A stretch of DNA of 64,000 bases from Bradyrhizobium sp. DOA9 (GCF_000617845.2 NZ_DF820425.1:6702741-6766740); one strand, 5' to 3'; shown: positions 36,638-46,274, numbered from the stretch's first letter. Notes: generated by a model from the sequence alone, not told the origin. Numbers and translations are program-made.

Positions 36638-37870
36638 ATGACACGCCAGGAGGCTCCTGAGCAGGAGCAGCGTGCGCAGAATGCTGCGCTTTCACGACGA
36701 ACGCTGGTCGGGGGGCTGGCGCTCGGCGCCGCGGCCACGATGGCAGGCCCGGCGCTGGCCCAGACCGGGCCCGCCGCACCGCCGACGACGATCACGACGC
36801 CGCCGCGCGATTTCGGACCGGGCGGCGCGCCGACGACCTATTTCTGGGACCCCGACATCATCGCGGTCGATCCGTCCTTCAACGATCTCGCCCAGCCCAA
36901 CACCGCGATCAAGCGTCTCTATACGGGCCTGCTATGGGCCGAAGGCCCGGCGTGGAGTGCGCAGGGCCGCTATCTCTTGTGGAGCGACATTCCCAACAAC
37001 CGGCAAATGCGCTGGACCGAGGACGACGGCCGCGTCAGCGTGTTCCGCTCGCCTTCCAACAATTCCAACGGCAACTCGTTCGACTTCCAGGGCCGCCAGC
37101 TCTCCTGCGAGCACCTGACGCGGCGGGTGACGCGTTACGAGCATGACGGCACCGCCACCGTGCTCGCCGATTCCTACCAGGGCAAGAAGCTGAACTCGCC
37201 GAACGACGTGGCCGCGCATCCCGACGGCAGCTATTGGTTCACCGATCCGCCCTATGGCGGCCAGCTCTACGAAGGCGAGCCCGACGTCGCGGGCGGCCCG
37301 AGCAATGCCGGCGGCAAGCTCAATCCGCGGATCGGACAGCCGGCCGGCTTCGTGCCGGGCAAGCGCGAGTTGCCGACCAATTGCTATCGCATCGATCCCT
37401 CCGGCCGCATCGACCTGGTCGTCACCGAGGACCAGGTGCCCGATCCGAACGGGCTCTGCTTCTCGCCCGACTACAAGAAGCTCTACATCGCCTCGACCGG
37501 CAAGGGACCGGGCGACACCGGCCCCGGCGGCAAGGGCGAGATCTTCGTGTTCGACGTCGGCAGCGACAACAAGCTCTCGAACCTGAAAAAGTTCACCGAT
37601 TGCGTGATCGACGGCGTGAAGTGCGGACCGGATGGCCTGCGTTGCGACGTCAACGGCAATCTCTGGGCCTCCAGCAATGCCGGACGCGCCGTCGGCTATA
37701 GCGGCGTCACGGTGTGGTCGCCGGAGGGCAAGCTGCTCGGCCGCATCCGCCTGCCGGAAGTGTGCGGCAACGTTTGCTTCGGCGGCCCCAAGCGCAACCG
37801 CCTGTTCATGGCCGCGAGCCAATCGCTCTACGCCGTGTACACGGCAACGCAAGGCGCCGGGCCGGGCTGA
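36638..37870 (+). CDS. SMP-30/gluconolactonase-like exported protein, 410 aa
   Basis: A twin-arginine signal (SRRTLVGGLALGAAATMAGP, cleavage near ALAQ) leads to a six-bladed propeller of the SMP-30/LRE type. Motifs: GLLWAEGPAWSAQGRYLLWSD, with the metal-ligand Glu; KLNSPNDVAAHPDGSYWFTD; VPDPNGLCFSPDYKKLYIAS; CGPDGLRCDVNGNLW. The Glu, Asn and Asp metal ligands are conserved. Relatives hydrolyse sugar lactones or act as other lactonases. GGGAGG is 5 nt before the ATG. A terminator follows directly. Confidence 0.88.
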   Translation: MTRQEAPEQEQRAQNAALSRRTLVGGLALGAAATMAGPALAQTGPAAPPTTITTPPRDFGPGGAPTTYFWDPDIIAVDPSFNDLAQPNTAIKRLYTGLLWAEGPAWSAQGRYLLWSDIPNNRQMRWTEDDGRVSVFRSPSNNSNGNSFDFQGRQLSCEHLTRRVTRYEHDGTATVLADSYQGKKLNSPNDVAAHPDGSYWFTDPPYGGQLYEGEPDVAGGPSNAGGKLNPRIGQPAGFVPGKRELPTNCYRIDPSGRIDLVVTEDQVPDPNGLCFSPDYKKLYIASTGKGPGDTGPGGKGEIFVFDVGSDNKLSNLKKFTDCVIDGVKCGPDGLRCDVNGNLWASSNAGRAVGYSGVTVWSPEGKLLGRIRLPEVCGNVCFGGPKRNRLFMAASQSLYAVYTATQGAGPG

Positions 37871-37890
37871 GCGGCACCGTGCAGAGCAAG

Positions 37891-37918
37891 CGCGCCGGCG
37901 TGAAGCGCCGGCGCGTTT
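37891..37918 (+). terminator. Rho-independent terminator of the SMP-30-like gene
   Basis: Stem CGCGCCGGCG with CGCCGGCGCG, 5-nt loop, followed by TTT. It starts 21 bp after the stop codon. Confidence 0.8.
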
Positions 37919-38086
37919 GAATTTGCGTTTTGTGACAGCACGACGACACGCTGACGCAGTTCCCCTCACCTCGGGCAAATCTCCGCCATTAATTTAACGA
38001 AGATAGGTCGCGCAGCAGACCGTGGCGTGGCGGGGGAAGCGTGATGCTCTCTCCGAGGGCGCTCGAACATCAAATGGAGTTGCGCG

Positions 38087-39271
38087 ATGCGCCGCATGCC
38101 GAACGACACGATCATCGTCAGCGTCGGAGACCTGCAAATTGTGACCGCTTTTGGAGATCCGGGCCTGCCGATCGACGCCCACGGCGGGAACGATATCATG
38201 ATAGCCACGGTCAGTGCGGGCCACGGTGTCCTGACCTTGCTCGGTGACGACGCAGACCTCCAGGGGCGTTCGCGCGGAGGAAACGACCTCCTCGTCGCGG
38301 ACATCGAGGGCTACGGCGTCTATGCGTATATCGACGGCGATGCGCAGACGATGTCCGGTCACTCCCGTGGCGGCAACGACACGATCTACGCCGATGCCTC
38401 GCACACGACATATTCGAGCCTCTCTGTGCTGGGAGACGCCGGAAACACGATGTCGGGCGATGCTAGGGGAGGCAATGACGATATCGTCGCAGTGATGGGG
38501 AACAGAGCGTCTGGCTCCTTCGGCGGCGACACCGGCTACATCATGAGCGACAATGCCCATGGCGGCAACGATATCCTCCACGTGACCCAGGCCGGCATCT
38601 ATGGCGGAGCGACGATGTCGGGGGACGCGCTCTACGCCATGAGCGGCAACACACGTGGCGGCAACGACATCCTCATTTACACCGTCGGCGCCGAAGCCCG
38701 TTCGGGAGGGGCCTCTCTCGAGGGGGATACGTATTACATGAGCGACAACGCCCGTGGCGGCGACGACATCCTGATCGCGACCGTCGATGGCAATCCCGAC
38801 TCGACGTCCATCGCACTCACCGGAGATGCCTCGAACATGTCGGGCAATACGCACGGCGGAAACGATATCCTTCTCGGTGGCGAGCGCGGCGACTGGCTGT
38901 ATGGCGATGCACGCATCTATGCCCCAACCGCGCCCGGCTCTATCACGGGCGGCCGCGATCTCCTCAACGGCGGTGGCGGCAACGATCAGCTCTGGGGCGG
39001 ACCGAACAACGATCTGTTCGTGTTCAATACCGGCTCGGGCCAGGACGTGATCGACGATTTCGATCAGGGCAACAAGGCCGTCGGCAGCACGGCACGTGAG
39101 CACGATGTGATCGACGTCCACGCCTACGGCTTTGCAGGCTGGGCCGACCTGAAGAGCCTGATCAGCGACGACGGCGCCGGCAATGCGGTGATCCAGCTGA
39201 CGTCCGACGACACGATCACTCTGACCGGCATCCATGCCGCCGATCTCAACGCCAGGGACTTCGTGGTCTGA
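38087..39271 (+). CDS. RTX-like calcium-binding repeat protein, 394 aa
   Basis: There is no signal peptide. The body has about eight units of roughly 30-40 residues, each with a MSGN/D-x-RGGND-I core, much longer than the nonapeptide repeats of classic RTX toxins. Near residue 290 come standard nonapeptide-like repeats (GGRDLLNGGGGNDQLWGG), then DLFVFNTGSGQDVIDDF and a hydrophobic C-terminus of the type used as a type I secretion signal. GGAG lies 7 nt before the ATG. It is probably secreted and Ca-binding; no secretion genes adjoin it. Confidence 0.8.
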   Translation: MRRMPNDTIIVSVGDLQIVTAFGDPGLPIDAHGGNDIMIATVSAGHGVLTLLGDDADLQGRSRGGNDLLVADIEGYGVYAYIDGDAQTMSGHSRGGNDTIYADASHTTYSSLSVLGDAGNTMSGDARGGNDDIVAVMGNRASGSFGGDTGYIMSDNAHGGNDILHVTQAGIYGGATMSGDALYAMSGNTRGGNDILIYTVGAEARSGGASLEGDTYYMSDNARGGDDILIATVDGNPDSTSIALTGDASNMSGNTHGGNDILLGGERGDWLYGDARIYAPTAPGSITGGRDLLNGGGGNDQLWGGPNNDLFVFNTGSGQDVIDDFDQGNKAVGSTAREHDVIDVHAYGFAGWADLKSLISDDGAGNAVIQLTSDDTITLTGIHAADLNARDFVV

Positions 39272-39315
39272 GGCGCGGCCTGGTGCCGACCCACCACCGG
39301 CAATCCATTCGCTGC

Positions 39316-39353
39316 AAGGCCCTTCGTTGTCACCGCGACGGGGCCTTCGCTTT
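39316..39353 (+). terminator. Likely terminator of the RTX-like gene
   Basis: AAGGCCC and GGGCCTT form a stem with an 18-nt loop, followed by CGCTTT. It lies 44 bp after the stop. Confidence 0.45.
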
Positions 39354-39428
39354 GTGCAGAACGCAACCGGCCCCTGGCAGCAAAGGACCCATCCTGCGAT
39401 CTTGCCGTTGATCCCCAAAGGAGGCGAG

Positions 39429-41936
39429 ATGGACGATCGACCCAGACAACCCGACCTGATGCAGGACGACGGCTTCGTCAAGGTGCGCGGCGCGCGCGAG
39501 CACAATCTCGGAAACGTCGACGTCCGCATTCCTCGCAACGCCCTCGTCGCTTTTACGGGCGTGTCGGGCTCGGGAAAATCCTCGCTCGCCTTTGGAACCA
39601 TCTACGCCGAGGCACAGCGGCGCTACCTGGAGTCGGTATCACCCTATGCACGGCGCCTGTTCCACCAGATGCAGATCCCGGAGGTCGACGACATCGAAGG
39701 CCTGCCGCCCGCCGTCGCGCTCCAGCAGCAGCGCGGGGCGCCGACGACGCGGTCCTCGGTCGGCAGCGTGACGACCATCTCGAACCTGCTCAGGATGCTC
39801 TATTCCCGTGCCGGCGACTATCCGCGGGGGCAATCGATGCTCTATGCGGAGTCGTTCTCGCCGAACACGCCGGAAGGAGCCTGCCCGACCTGTCACGGCA
39901 TCGGCAGGATGCTCGACGTTACCGAGAAGTCCATGGTGCCCGACGACACCAAGACGATCCGGGAGCGCGCCGTTGCGGCCTGGCCGAGCGCCTGGCAAGG
40001 CCAGAACCTCCGCGACATCCTGACCACGCTCGGCTACGACGTCGACAAGCCCTGGCGCGAGCTGCCGAAGAAGGACCGCGACTGGATTCTGTTCACCGAG
40101 GAGCAGCCGACCGTTCCGGTCTATGCCGGTTACGACTCAGCCGAGGTCAAGCGGGCCCTGCGCCGCAAGGAGGAGCCGAGCTACCAGGGCACGTTCACCG
40201 GCGCCAAGCGCTACGTGATGCAGACCTATGCCAAATCCGAGAGCGCGATGATGAAGCGCCGCGTCGCGCAATTCATGATCACGCGGGATTGTCCGACCTG
40301 CCATGGCACAAGGCTGAAACCGGAGGCGCTCAAGGTCAAATTCGCCGGCCTCAACATCGCGGAGATATCGCATCTGCCGCTCAAGGAGCTGCAGGAACTG
40401 ATCAAGCCGTATGCAAAAGGATCGACCGACAGGTCGGAGAAGGCCGTCGTCGCCCGGCGCATTTGCGAGGATCTGTCGGCCCGGCTCGCCGTCCTGCTCG
40501 ACCTTGGCCTCGGCTACCTCGCCTGCGAGCGCAGCACGCCAACGCTGTCACCGGGCGAGCTGCAACGACTGCGTCTTGCGACGCAAGTCCGTTCGAACCT
40601 GTTCGGCGTGGTCTATGTGCTCGACGAGCCATCGGCAGGTCTGCATCCCGCCGACACCGAAGCCCTGCTGCGGGCGCTCGATCGGTTGAAGCACGCAGGC
40701 AATTCGATCTTCGTGGTCGAGCACGAGATCGAGGTCATCAAGCATGCTGACTGGCTGGTGGATGTCGGGCCCGAAGCCGGCGAAAACGGCGGCCTCGTCC
40801 TCTACAGTGGGCCGCCGGCAGGGCTCGGTGACGTCGAGCAATCGCGCACCGCCAGCTATCTCTTACATCCCCGGCGGCCGCTGCCGACGACCCGTCGTGA
40901 GGCGAAAGAGCATCTCGAGGTCAGAGGTGTGACCCGCAATAATCTCCGCGGTCTCGACGTTGACATCCCGCTCGGCGTGATTGCCAGCGTGACCGGCGTG
41001 TCGGGTTCGGGCAAATCGAGCCTGATCAGCCAGTTCCTGGTCGACACCGTGGCTGCGCATCTCGGCCACACGCTTGCCGCCGATTCCGACAACGACGGTC
41101 TGGCTCCCGCGGTCGAGACGTTGGGCGGCAAGATCGTTGCCGGCCTCGACCTCGTCGATCGTCTGGTCGTGGTCGATCAAAAACCGATCGGCCGCACGCC
41201 GCGCTCCAACCTTGCGACTTATACCGGCCTGTTCGATCACGTGCGAAAACTGTTCGCGGCGACGCCGCAGGCAAAGTCGCGCCGTTACGATGCCGGACGC
41301 TTCTCGTTCAATGTTGCGAAGGGGCGCTGTGCGACCTGCGAGGGCGAGGGCTTCGTCTGCGTCGAGCTCCTGTTCCTGCCCAGCGTCTATGCGCCCTGCC
41401 CGACCTGCAAGGGCGCGCGCTACAACGACAAGACGCTCGAGGTGAAGATCCGCGGCAAATCCATCGCAGACGTGCTGGCGATGCGCGTCGAAGAGGCCTT
41501 CGAGTTCTTCGAGAACGATTCCGCACTGAATCGGTCGCTGTCGGTCGTGCGCGAGGTCGGGCTCGGCTATATCCGTCTCGGCCAGTCCGCGACCGAGCTG
41601 TCGGGCGGCGAAGCCCAGCGCATCAAGCTCGCGACCGAGCTGATGCGCCCGCAACGCGGCCACACGCTCTATGTCCTGGACGAGCCGACCACCGGCCTTC
41701 ACCCGCGCGACGTCGAGCGCCTGATCGCGCAACTCGAGCGCATCGTGGCCGGCGGCAACAGCGTGATCGTGGTCGAGCATGACATGGACGTGGTGGCGCA
41801 CAGCGACTGGATCATCGATCTCGGGCCCGGCGCCGGCGACGAGGGCGGCCGTGTCGTTGCATCGGGGACGCCCGAGCAGGTCGCCAAGGCCGGCGGGAAG
41901 ACCGCGCCCTATCTGGCGCGGCGCCTGGCGCAATAG
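39429..41936 (+). CDS. Class II UvrA-like ABC protein (UvrA2), 835 aa
   Basis: An excinuclease UvrA paralogue with two ATPase halves. Seen: Walker A GVSGSGKSS in both halves (near residues 36 and 530), zinc-type CPTCHG pairs in the first half, CATCEGEGF with CPTCKG in the second, and the second ABC signature LSGGEAQRIKLATEL. The first signature is LSPGELQRLRLATQ. At 835 aa it is shorter than UvrA1 (about 940-1000) and lacks room for the UvrB-binding domain, as in the UvrA2 class linked with DNA-damage or drug tolerance. AAAGGAGG precedes ATG 39429. Confidence 0.9.
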   Translation: MDDRPRQPDLMQDDGFVKVRGAREHNLGNVDVRIPRNALVAFTGVSGSGKSSLAFGTIYAEAQRRYLESVSPYARRLFHQMQIPEVDDIEGLPPAVALQQQRGAPTTRSSVGSVTTISNLLRMLYSRAGDYPRGQSMLYAESFSPNTPEGACPTCHGIGRMLDVTEKSMVPDDTKTIRERAVAAWPSAWQGQNLRDILTTLGYDVDKPWRELPKKDRDWILFTEEQPTVPVYAGYDSAEVKRALRRKEEPSYQGTFTGAKRYVMQTYAKSESAMMKRRVAQFMITRDCPTCHGTRLKPEALKVKFAGLNIAEISHLPLKELQELIKPYAKGSTDRSEKAVVARRICEDLSARLAVLLDLGLGYLACERSTPTLSPGELQRLRLATQVRSNLFGVVYVLDEPSAGLHPADTEALLRALDRLKHAGNSIFVVEHEIEVIKHADWLVDVGPEAGENGGLVLYSGPPAGLGDVEQSRTASYLLHPRRPLPTTRREAKEHLEVRGVTRNNLRGLDVDIPLGVIASVTGVSGSGKSSLISQFLVDTVAAHLGHTLAADSDNDGLAPAVETLGGKIVAGLDLVDRLVVVDQKPIGRTPRSNLATYTGLFDHVRKLFAATPQAKSRRYDAGRFSFNVAKGRCATCEGEGFVCVELLFLPSVYAPCPTCKGARYNDKTLEVKIRGKSIADVLAMRVEEAFEFFENDSALNRSLSVVREVGLGYIRLGQSATELSGGEAQRIKLATELMRPQRGHTLYVLDEPTTGLHPRDVERLIAQLERIVAGGNSVIVVEHDMDVVAHSDWIIDLGPGAGDEGGRVVASGTPEQVAKAGGKTAPYLARRLAQ

Positions 41937-42025
41937 CGCGCGCAGCGATCGTCGGCGCGGTCGCCTCGCGGTCATCTCGCAATTGCGTTCTACGCCGCGA
42001 GCGGCGGACCTCGACTTTCGCGATG

Positions 42026-42055
42026 TTGACTTTCCGCCGTCCCGCTCCCCATACT
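42026..42055 (+). promoter_or_regulatory. Possible sigma-70 promoter of the orphan binding-protein gene
   Basis: TTGACT at 42026-42031 and CATACT at 42050-42055 are 18 bp apart, 46 bp before the ATG. Found by eye. Confidence 0.35.
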
Positions 42056-42101
42056 TTGCGAACAACAACAAGATCGAACGACGGTTTTGAGGGAGGATAG
42101 G

Positions 42102-43412
42102 ATGCCGACTTCACGCAGGCAGCTGCTGAAGACCTCGGCGGCTGCCGCCGCCGCACTCAGCCTCGATTGGACACGCGCCCAGGCACAGGCCGAGAATATA
42201 CGCATCGGCCTGATCTACGACCTCACCGGCCCCTTCGCCGCCGGCGGCTCGGTCGCCTCCTCGATCGGGGCGCAGATCGCCATCGATCTCGTCAACGAGA
42301 AAGGCGGTGTCGGCGGCAAGTACAAGGTCGCTCCGGTCGCCGCGGATTCGCAGAGCAAGCCCGACGTTGCGATCAACGAGGCCGAACGCCTGATCAATCA
42401 GGAGAAGATCGACATCCTCAACGGCGTCTATGCGAGCGCGCATGCGGTGCCGCTCGCGGCCAAGGTCGAGCAGCAGAAGAAGATCCTCTGGATCACGACC
42501 GCGGTCTCGACCGCCGTGTTCAAGGACAAGAACCTGCAATACGTGTTTCGCGCGCAGATCCATTCGGATCAATACGGCCAGGCCTTTGCCGGCTTCATGA
42601 GCGAGCACGCCAAGGCGAAGCTCGGCATGGAGCCGAAGGACGTCAAGATCGCGCTGATCCACGAGGACGGCCCTTACGGCGTCGGCGTTGCCGCCGCCGA
42701 CGAGGCCTATGCCAAGGAGGCTGGACTGCAGATCGTATTGCGCGAGGGCTATTCGGCCTCGGCGCCCGACCTCTCGGTGCTGGTGACGAAGATCAAGCGG
42801 GCCAAGGCCGATGTGATCTCGCATGCGGGCTACAACCCCGACATCACCCTGTTCCTGCGCCAGGCGCGCGAGAGCGGATTGCGCTTCAAGATGCTGTTCG
42901 GCAACGGTGCGGGCTACAGCCAGCTCGACAAGCTGCGCGCCACTTTCGGCGCCGACATCGACCATTTCTGCAACATCGACCCGGTGCCGGCGCAGCTGCT
43001 CGACCCCGCCAAGCTCGCGCCCGGAATGGGCGATCTGATCAAGACCATGGTCTCGCGCTACCAAGGCAAGACCGGCGCCACCGACGTGCCGCCGCACTGC
43101 TCGATGGGCTTCAACCAGACCTGGGTGCTGCTCAACCACGTGCTGCCGGTCGCCAAGGAGAAATACGGCAGCTTCGAGCCCGAGGCGATCCGGAAAGCGG
43201 CACTCGACGTCGACATCCCTGCCGGCGGCACCATCCAGGGCTATGGCGTGAAGTTCTTCCCGCCGGGCACGCCGCTTTCCGGCCAGAACGAACGCTCGAC
43301 GCCGGTCGTGATGCAGAACGCCGGCGAGCACATCTCGGTGGTGTGGCCGACCAACATCCGCACGCAGGACCCGGTCTTCCCGCTGCCGAAGGGCTCGACC
43401 TACGGGGCGTGA
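42102..43412 (+). CDS. ABC transporter substrate-binding protein (LIV type), orphan, 436 aa
   Basis: The signal is of twin-arginine type (SRRQLLKTSAAAAAALSL, cleavage after AQAQA). The mature part begins NIRIGLIYDLTGPFAAGGS, followed by INLE-type lines such as NEAERLINQEKIDILNGVYAS, as in the LIV-binding family. ATG 42102 has GGGAGGATAGG upstream; the earlier in-frame ATG at 42087 lacks a ribosome binding site. No permease or ATPase genes are adjacent. The ligand is unknown. Confidence 0.9.
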   Translation: MPTSRRQLLKTSAAAAAALSLDWTRAQAQAENIRIGLIYDLTGPFAAGGSVASSIGAQIAIDLVNEKGGVGGKYKVAPVAADSQSKPDVAINEAERLINQEKIDILNGVYASAHAVPLAAKVEQQKKILWITTAVSTAVFKDKNLQYVFRAQIHSDQYGQAFAGFMSEHAKAKLGMEPKDVKIALIHEDGPYGVGVAAADEAYAKEAGLQIVLREGYSASAPDLSVLVTKIKRAKADVISHAGYNPDITLFLRQARESGLRFKMLFGNGAGYSQLDKLRATFGADIDHFCNIDPVPAQLLDPAKLAPGMGDLIKTMVSRYQGKTGATDVPPHCSMGFNQTWVLLNHVLPVAKEKYGSFEPEAIRKAALDVDIPAGGTIQGYGVKFFPPGTPLSGQNERSTPVVMQNAGEHISVVWPTNIRTQDPVFPLPKGSTYGA

Positions 43413-43425
43413 TGGGGGTTCTTCG

Positions 43426-43449
43426 CCTCTCCCCGCTTGCGGGGAGAGG
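43426..43449. repeat. 24-bp dispersed palindrome after the orphan binding-protein gene
   Basis: Two 11-base arms (cctctccccgc and its complement) around tt. It lies 13 bp after the stop codon and may act as a terminator. The same core occurs at 34202 and, less perfectly, at 57888. Confidence 0.8.
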
Positions 43450-43480
43450 GAGCGCAATCCCGTCGCGGCAATGAGCCCCA

Positions 43481-44650
43481 CTACAACGCCACCCGCCGCC
43501 CCTCTTCCGCGGCCCAATACCCGGCATAGTTCACCTTGATCGTCTCATAGGCCAGCGCGAGGTCCGACAGCGGCTGGCGGCCGGTCGCGACGCATTCCAT
43601 GAAGTCCTGGATCTCCTGCAAATAACCGCGCGTCCATTCCTCCTCGAGGCAGACATATTGCCAGCCGGTCTTGCGGTCGACCTTCTCGGTGATGTAGACG
43701 CCCGCGAGCTTTTCCTCGCTGGTCTGATAGCTCATCAGATGATTGTTCGGCGTGATGTTGGCGAACAGCGAGCCGCCGCTCGTATAGGTCTCGATCAGAT
43801 TGCGCACGCCGCCCATGATCATGTCGCCGGAGAACACCGTTGCCTTGGTGCCGTCCGAGAAAGTGGCGGTGAGCGTGCCCCAGTCCTCGACATCGACGGG
43901 ACTGGCCTTGATGTAGCTGCGCTCCTCAGGCTGGAGCGCGGCGGTGACGTTGCCGACGTCGCCCGTGACGCTGGCGACGCGGATGCGCTCCCCGCGTGCC
44001 TTGGCTTCGACCTGCTTCAGATACAGCACCGCCGAGAGCGGATGGCAGCCCATGCGGATCAGCGCGCCGCCGCCGGTCATCGCCCACTGCGCGGCATGCG
44101 CGGCGTGCGAGCCGGAATGGCTCTCCTCGCCCTTCATGAACAGGATCTTGTCCTTGGTCGCCTTGATGATCTCGGCGGTCTTGGTCACCGCCGGCGCGTA
44201 GATCCAGTCCTCGGCATACATGAAGAGCTTGCCCGTGCGCTCGATCGCGGCGCGCGTCCTGTCCATCTCCTCGATCACGCGCTCATACATCAGCGCCTTC
44301 GGCACGTGCTTGCCGATCGGCTGCTGATCGCCTTCGCGGCCGAAATAGCCGGCAAACGGCTTTTCGCAGATGACATGCTTGCCGGCCTGCATGGCGGCGA
44401 CGATCATCTCGGCGTGAAGATTGGGCGGAGTGCAGATATCGAGGACATCGAGATCGCGGTCGGCGATCAGCTCGGCGAAGCTCCGGTAAACTCGCGGGAT
44501 ATTGTGATGCCGGGCGAACGCGACAACCTTGTCGCCGCGGGCGGCGACCGCCGCGACCTCGACGTCAACGCCATAGACGCGCCGGAACGCATACATGTGC
44601 AGCTCCGACACGAAACCGCAGCCGACGAGTCCCACCTTGATCTTGGCCAT
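43481..44650 (-). CDS. Gfo/Idh/MocA-family oxidoreductase, 389 aa
   Basis: An NAD(P)-dependent sugar or cyclitol dehydrogenase-type protein. The N-terminal Rossmann fold has VGLVGCGFVSELHM. The family motif CEKPFAGY holds the catalytic-type Lys near residue 94. The C-terminal domain includes GGGALIRMGCHPLSAVLYL, with the conserved His. AAGGGGG lies upstream of the ATG. Single gene between a palindrome and the RlpA-like gene; the substrate is unknown. Confidence 0.9.
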   Translation of the reverse strand: MAKIKVGLVGCGFVSELHMYAFRRVYGVDVEVAAVAARGDKVVAFARHHNIPRVYRSFAELIADRDLDVLDICTPPNLHAEMIVAAMQAGKHVICEKPFAGYFGREGDQQPIGKHVPKALMYERVIEEMDRTRAAIERTGKLFMYAEDWIYAPAVTKTAEIIKATKDKILFMKGEESHSGSHAAHAAQWAMTGGGALIRMGCHPLSAVLYLKQVEAKARGERIRVASVTGDVGNVTAALQPEERSYIKASPVDVEDWGTLTATFSDGTKATVFSGDMIMGGVRNLIETYTSGGSLFANITPNNHLMSYQTSEEKLAGVYITEKVDRKTGWQYVCLEEEWTRGYLQEIQDFMECVATGRQPLSDLALAYETIKVNYAGYWAAEEGRRVAL

Positions 44651-44696
44651 AGCGCCCCCTTTTTGCGTTGGGCGGCACTATAGCGCGCCTCGACGC

Positions 44697-45011
44697 CTAA
44701 TCCACGGAGACGCGCACCACGCCCGCGCTCATCATGCCAAGCGCGCGGGCGGCGGGCACCGAGAGATCGACGATGCGGCCGCGGATGAAGGGGCCGCGAT
44801 CATTGACGCGGCACTGGATCATGCGCCCGCTATAGGACACCCTGAGCACGGTGCCGAATGGGCGCGTGCGGTGGGCGCAGGTCAGCTCGCCGCCTTTGCC
44901 GGCTTTCGCGTAACTGTAGTACGAAGCAAGCCCGGTTTCAGCGTGGGCGGCAGAAAAGGCGAAAAACAAAAAGCTGGCCAGAGCTACCAATAGCGTCGTC
45001 TGCGCTTGCAC
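44697..45011 (-). CDS. Short RlpA-like double-psi beta-barrel protein, 104 aa
   Basis: A signal peptide (from VQAQTTLLVALASFLFFAFS to AHA) is followed by the RlpA core: GLASYYSYAKAGKGGELTCAHRT, PFGTVLRVSYSG and VNDRGPFIRGRIVDLS, ending AARALGMMSAGVVRVSVD. Full-length RlpA proteins are septal-ring lytic transglycosylases with a SPOR domain; this one has only the barrel. The GTG at 45011 has GGGAGGG 4 nt upstream. A cell-wall role is likely. Confidence 0.85.
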   Translation of the reverse strand: MQAQTTLLVALASFLFFAFSAAHAETGLASYYSYAKAGKGGELTCAHRTRPFGTVLRVSYSGRMIQCRVNDRGPFIRGRIVDLSVPAARALGMMSAGVVRVSVD

Positions 45012-45074
45012 GGCACCCTCCCGGTTACCCTGCCCGGCGCTGCAACGTGGCTTTGTTCCCCAAAGTTCCAGGAA

Positions 45075-45099
45075 CATTGCCGGGCGACGCCCGGCAATG
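45075..45099 (-). terminator. Hairpin after the CmcJ-like gene
   Basis: A perfect 11-bp stem (cattgccgggc and its complement) around a 3-nt loop, 13 bp after the stop codon. No T run follows, so the terminator call is tentative. Confidence 0.5.
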
Positions 45100-45112
45100 C
45101 CATCACACTTTG

Positions 45113-45958
45113 TTACTGCCGGTGGAACACCAGCGTGCGGACTTCGATGCTTTCGCGGGGCGCCGCATCGGCCGGCGTGGTCGGATCGACGAAGGCGGTG
45201 TGCGGCCCGAAACGGGTGCGGCCGTCGGTTGCGGAATCGTAGCACTTCAGCAGCAGCGCCTCGTCCGGCGTCATCTCCGGGAAATAGAACCAGCGGTGGT
45301 TCGGATTAAATTTGACCGAATAAGTCTCGCCCCGGCGGTTGGGATAGATCAGGTCGGAAGCGATGAGGTCCTCCGGCTTAACCGTGGTGCCGTCGGCCAT
45401 GGCGAGCGGTGAATCGCGCAAGGGGCCGCGGATCGGCCGCCACAGATTGATCACCTGCACGCGACCTTTCAGCAGCTGCTCGGCTTCATCAGGCAGATGC
45501 TCGCGCACGCGATTGGCGCCGGAGATTGCGGTCTGGTCGACATGGACGCGCGTGGCCGGCTGACGCGGGCCGCCGTCACGGATATCAGGCGCGCCTTCGA
45601 CACGCTTGCGCACGGTGTGATCGAAGATGAAGACGCGGTCGGCCTTCAGCGTCGCGCGCAGGAACGCCTCGACCGCTGGATAGTAGACGCTGCGGATCTC
45701 CTCGTCGTTGTAAAAATCCTTCACCTGCGTCGGGTGACGCACCAGGGCAAAGCCCTCGCGATCGAGCGAGAAGCTGCTCGCGATCAGCCGCCCGTCGAAG
45801 ATCGGGACCTGGTGCGGCTCCGGCAGCGAGGTGCTCTTCGGCTCACCCGGCGGCGGATCGAACGCGTAGGTGCGCGGCTTGCCGTCGATTGGCGCGAGAT
45901 AATTGAGTTCGGCAGTGACGAAGGGAAGCGATTCGATTTTTGTTTCTTGCAGGCCCAT
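45113..45958 (-). CDS. CmcJ/NvfI-family oxidoreductase-like protein, 281 aa
   Basis: A cupin-type non-haem iron oxygenase family known from cephamycin and fungal meroterpenoid pathways, widespread in bacteria under vague names. Seen: LIASSFSLDREGFALVRHPT, VFIFDHTVRKR, TRVHVDQT with a likely metal-binding His and Asp, FNPNHRWFYFPEMTPDEALLLK and a C-terminal RFGPHTAF. The ATG at 45958 has GGGAGACC upstream. No biosynthetic cluster surrounds it and the substrate is unknown. Confidence 0.78.
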   Translation of the reverse strand: MGLQETKIESLPFVTAELNYLAPIDGKPRTYAFDPPPGEPKSTSLPEPHQVPIFDGRLIASSFSLDREGFALVRHPTQVKDFYNDEEIRSVYYPAVEAFLRATLKADRVFIFDHTVRKRVEGAPDIRDGGPRQPATRVHVDQTAISGANRVREHLPDEAEQLLKGRVQVINLWRPIRGPLRDSPLAMADGTTVKPEDLIASDLIYPNRRGETYSVKFNPNHRWFYFPEMTPDEALLLKCYDSATDGRTRFGPHTAFVDPTTPADAAPRESIEVRTLVFHRQ

Positions 45959-46274
45959 GGCCGGTCTCCCGATGTGGTCGTCGGATTGATCTTTGCGGGA
46001 GCCCGCCGTGTCGCAAGGGAGGCGGCGCAAATAGCAATGGGCGTGTTGTCACGAGCGCTATAAGCAGGAGGATTGTTTCGAGGAGCGCGATCGAGTTGGA
46101 AGTTGTCTGCCTGCTTCACGGATACTTGAGCGCTTGAGAGGTCTCGTGCCCCGGACGCAGCGCATCACGAAGTGGTGCGCTGCTGAGCCGGGGCCCATCT
46201 AACCGAGAGCAATCTGCGCGGCATGGGTCCCGGCTCTGCGCTTCGCTTGTCCGGGACACGGGAGTGCTCGGCGG
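45959..46274. other. Intergenic stretch with a long palindromic repeat
   Basis: No gene is seen in these 316 bases. The right two thirds is the repeat element listed at 46146-46260; the rest is the upstream region of the CmcJ-like gene. Confidence 0.6.
46146..46260. repeat. 115-bp complex palindromic intergenic repeat
   Basis: The outer ends gtgccccggac and gtccgggacac are inverted, and inner parts (gcagcgca with tgcgctgc; ccggggcccat with atgggtcccgg) pair as well. The wording matches a repeat I recall as abundant between genes in Bradyrhizobium genomes. It lies just downstream of the sulfur operon. Confidence 0.75.
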
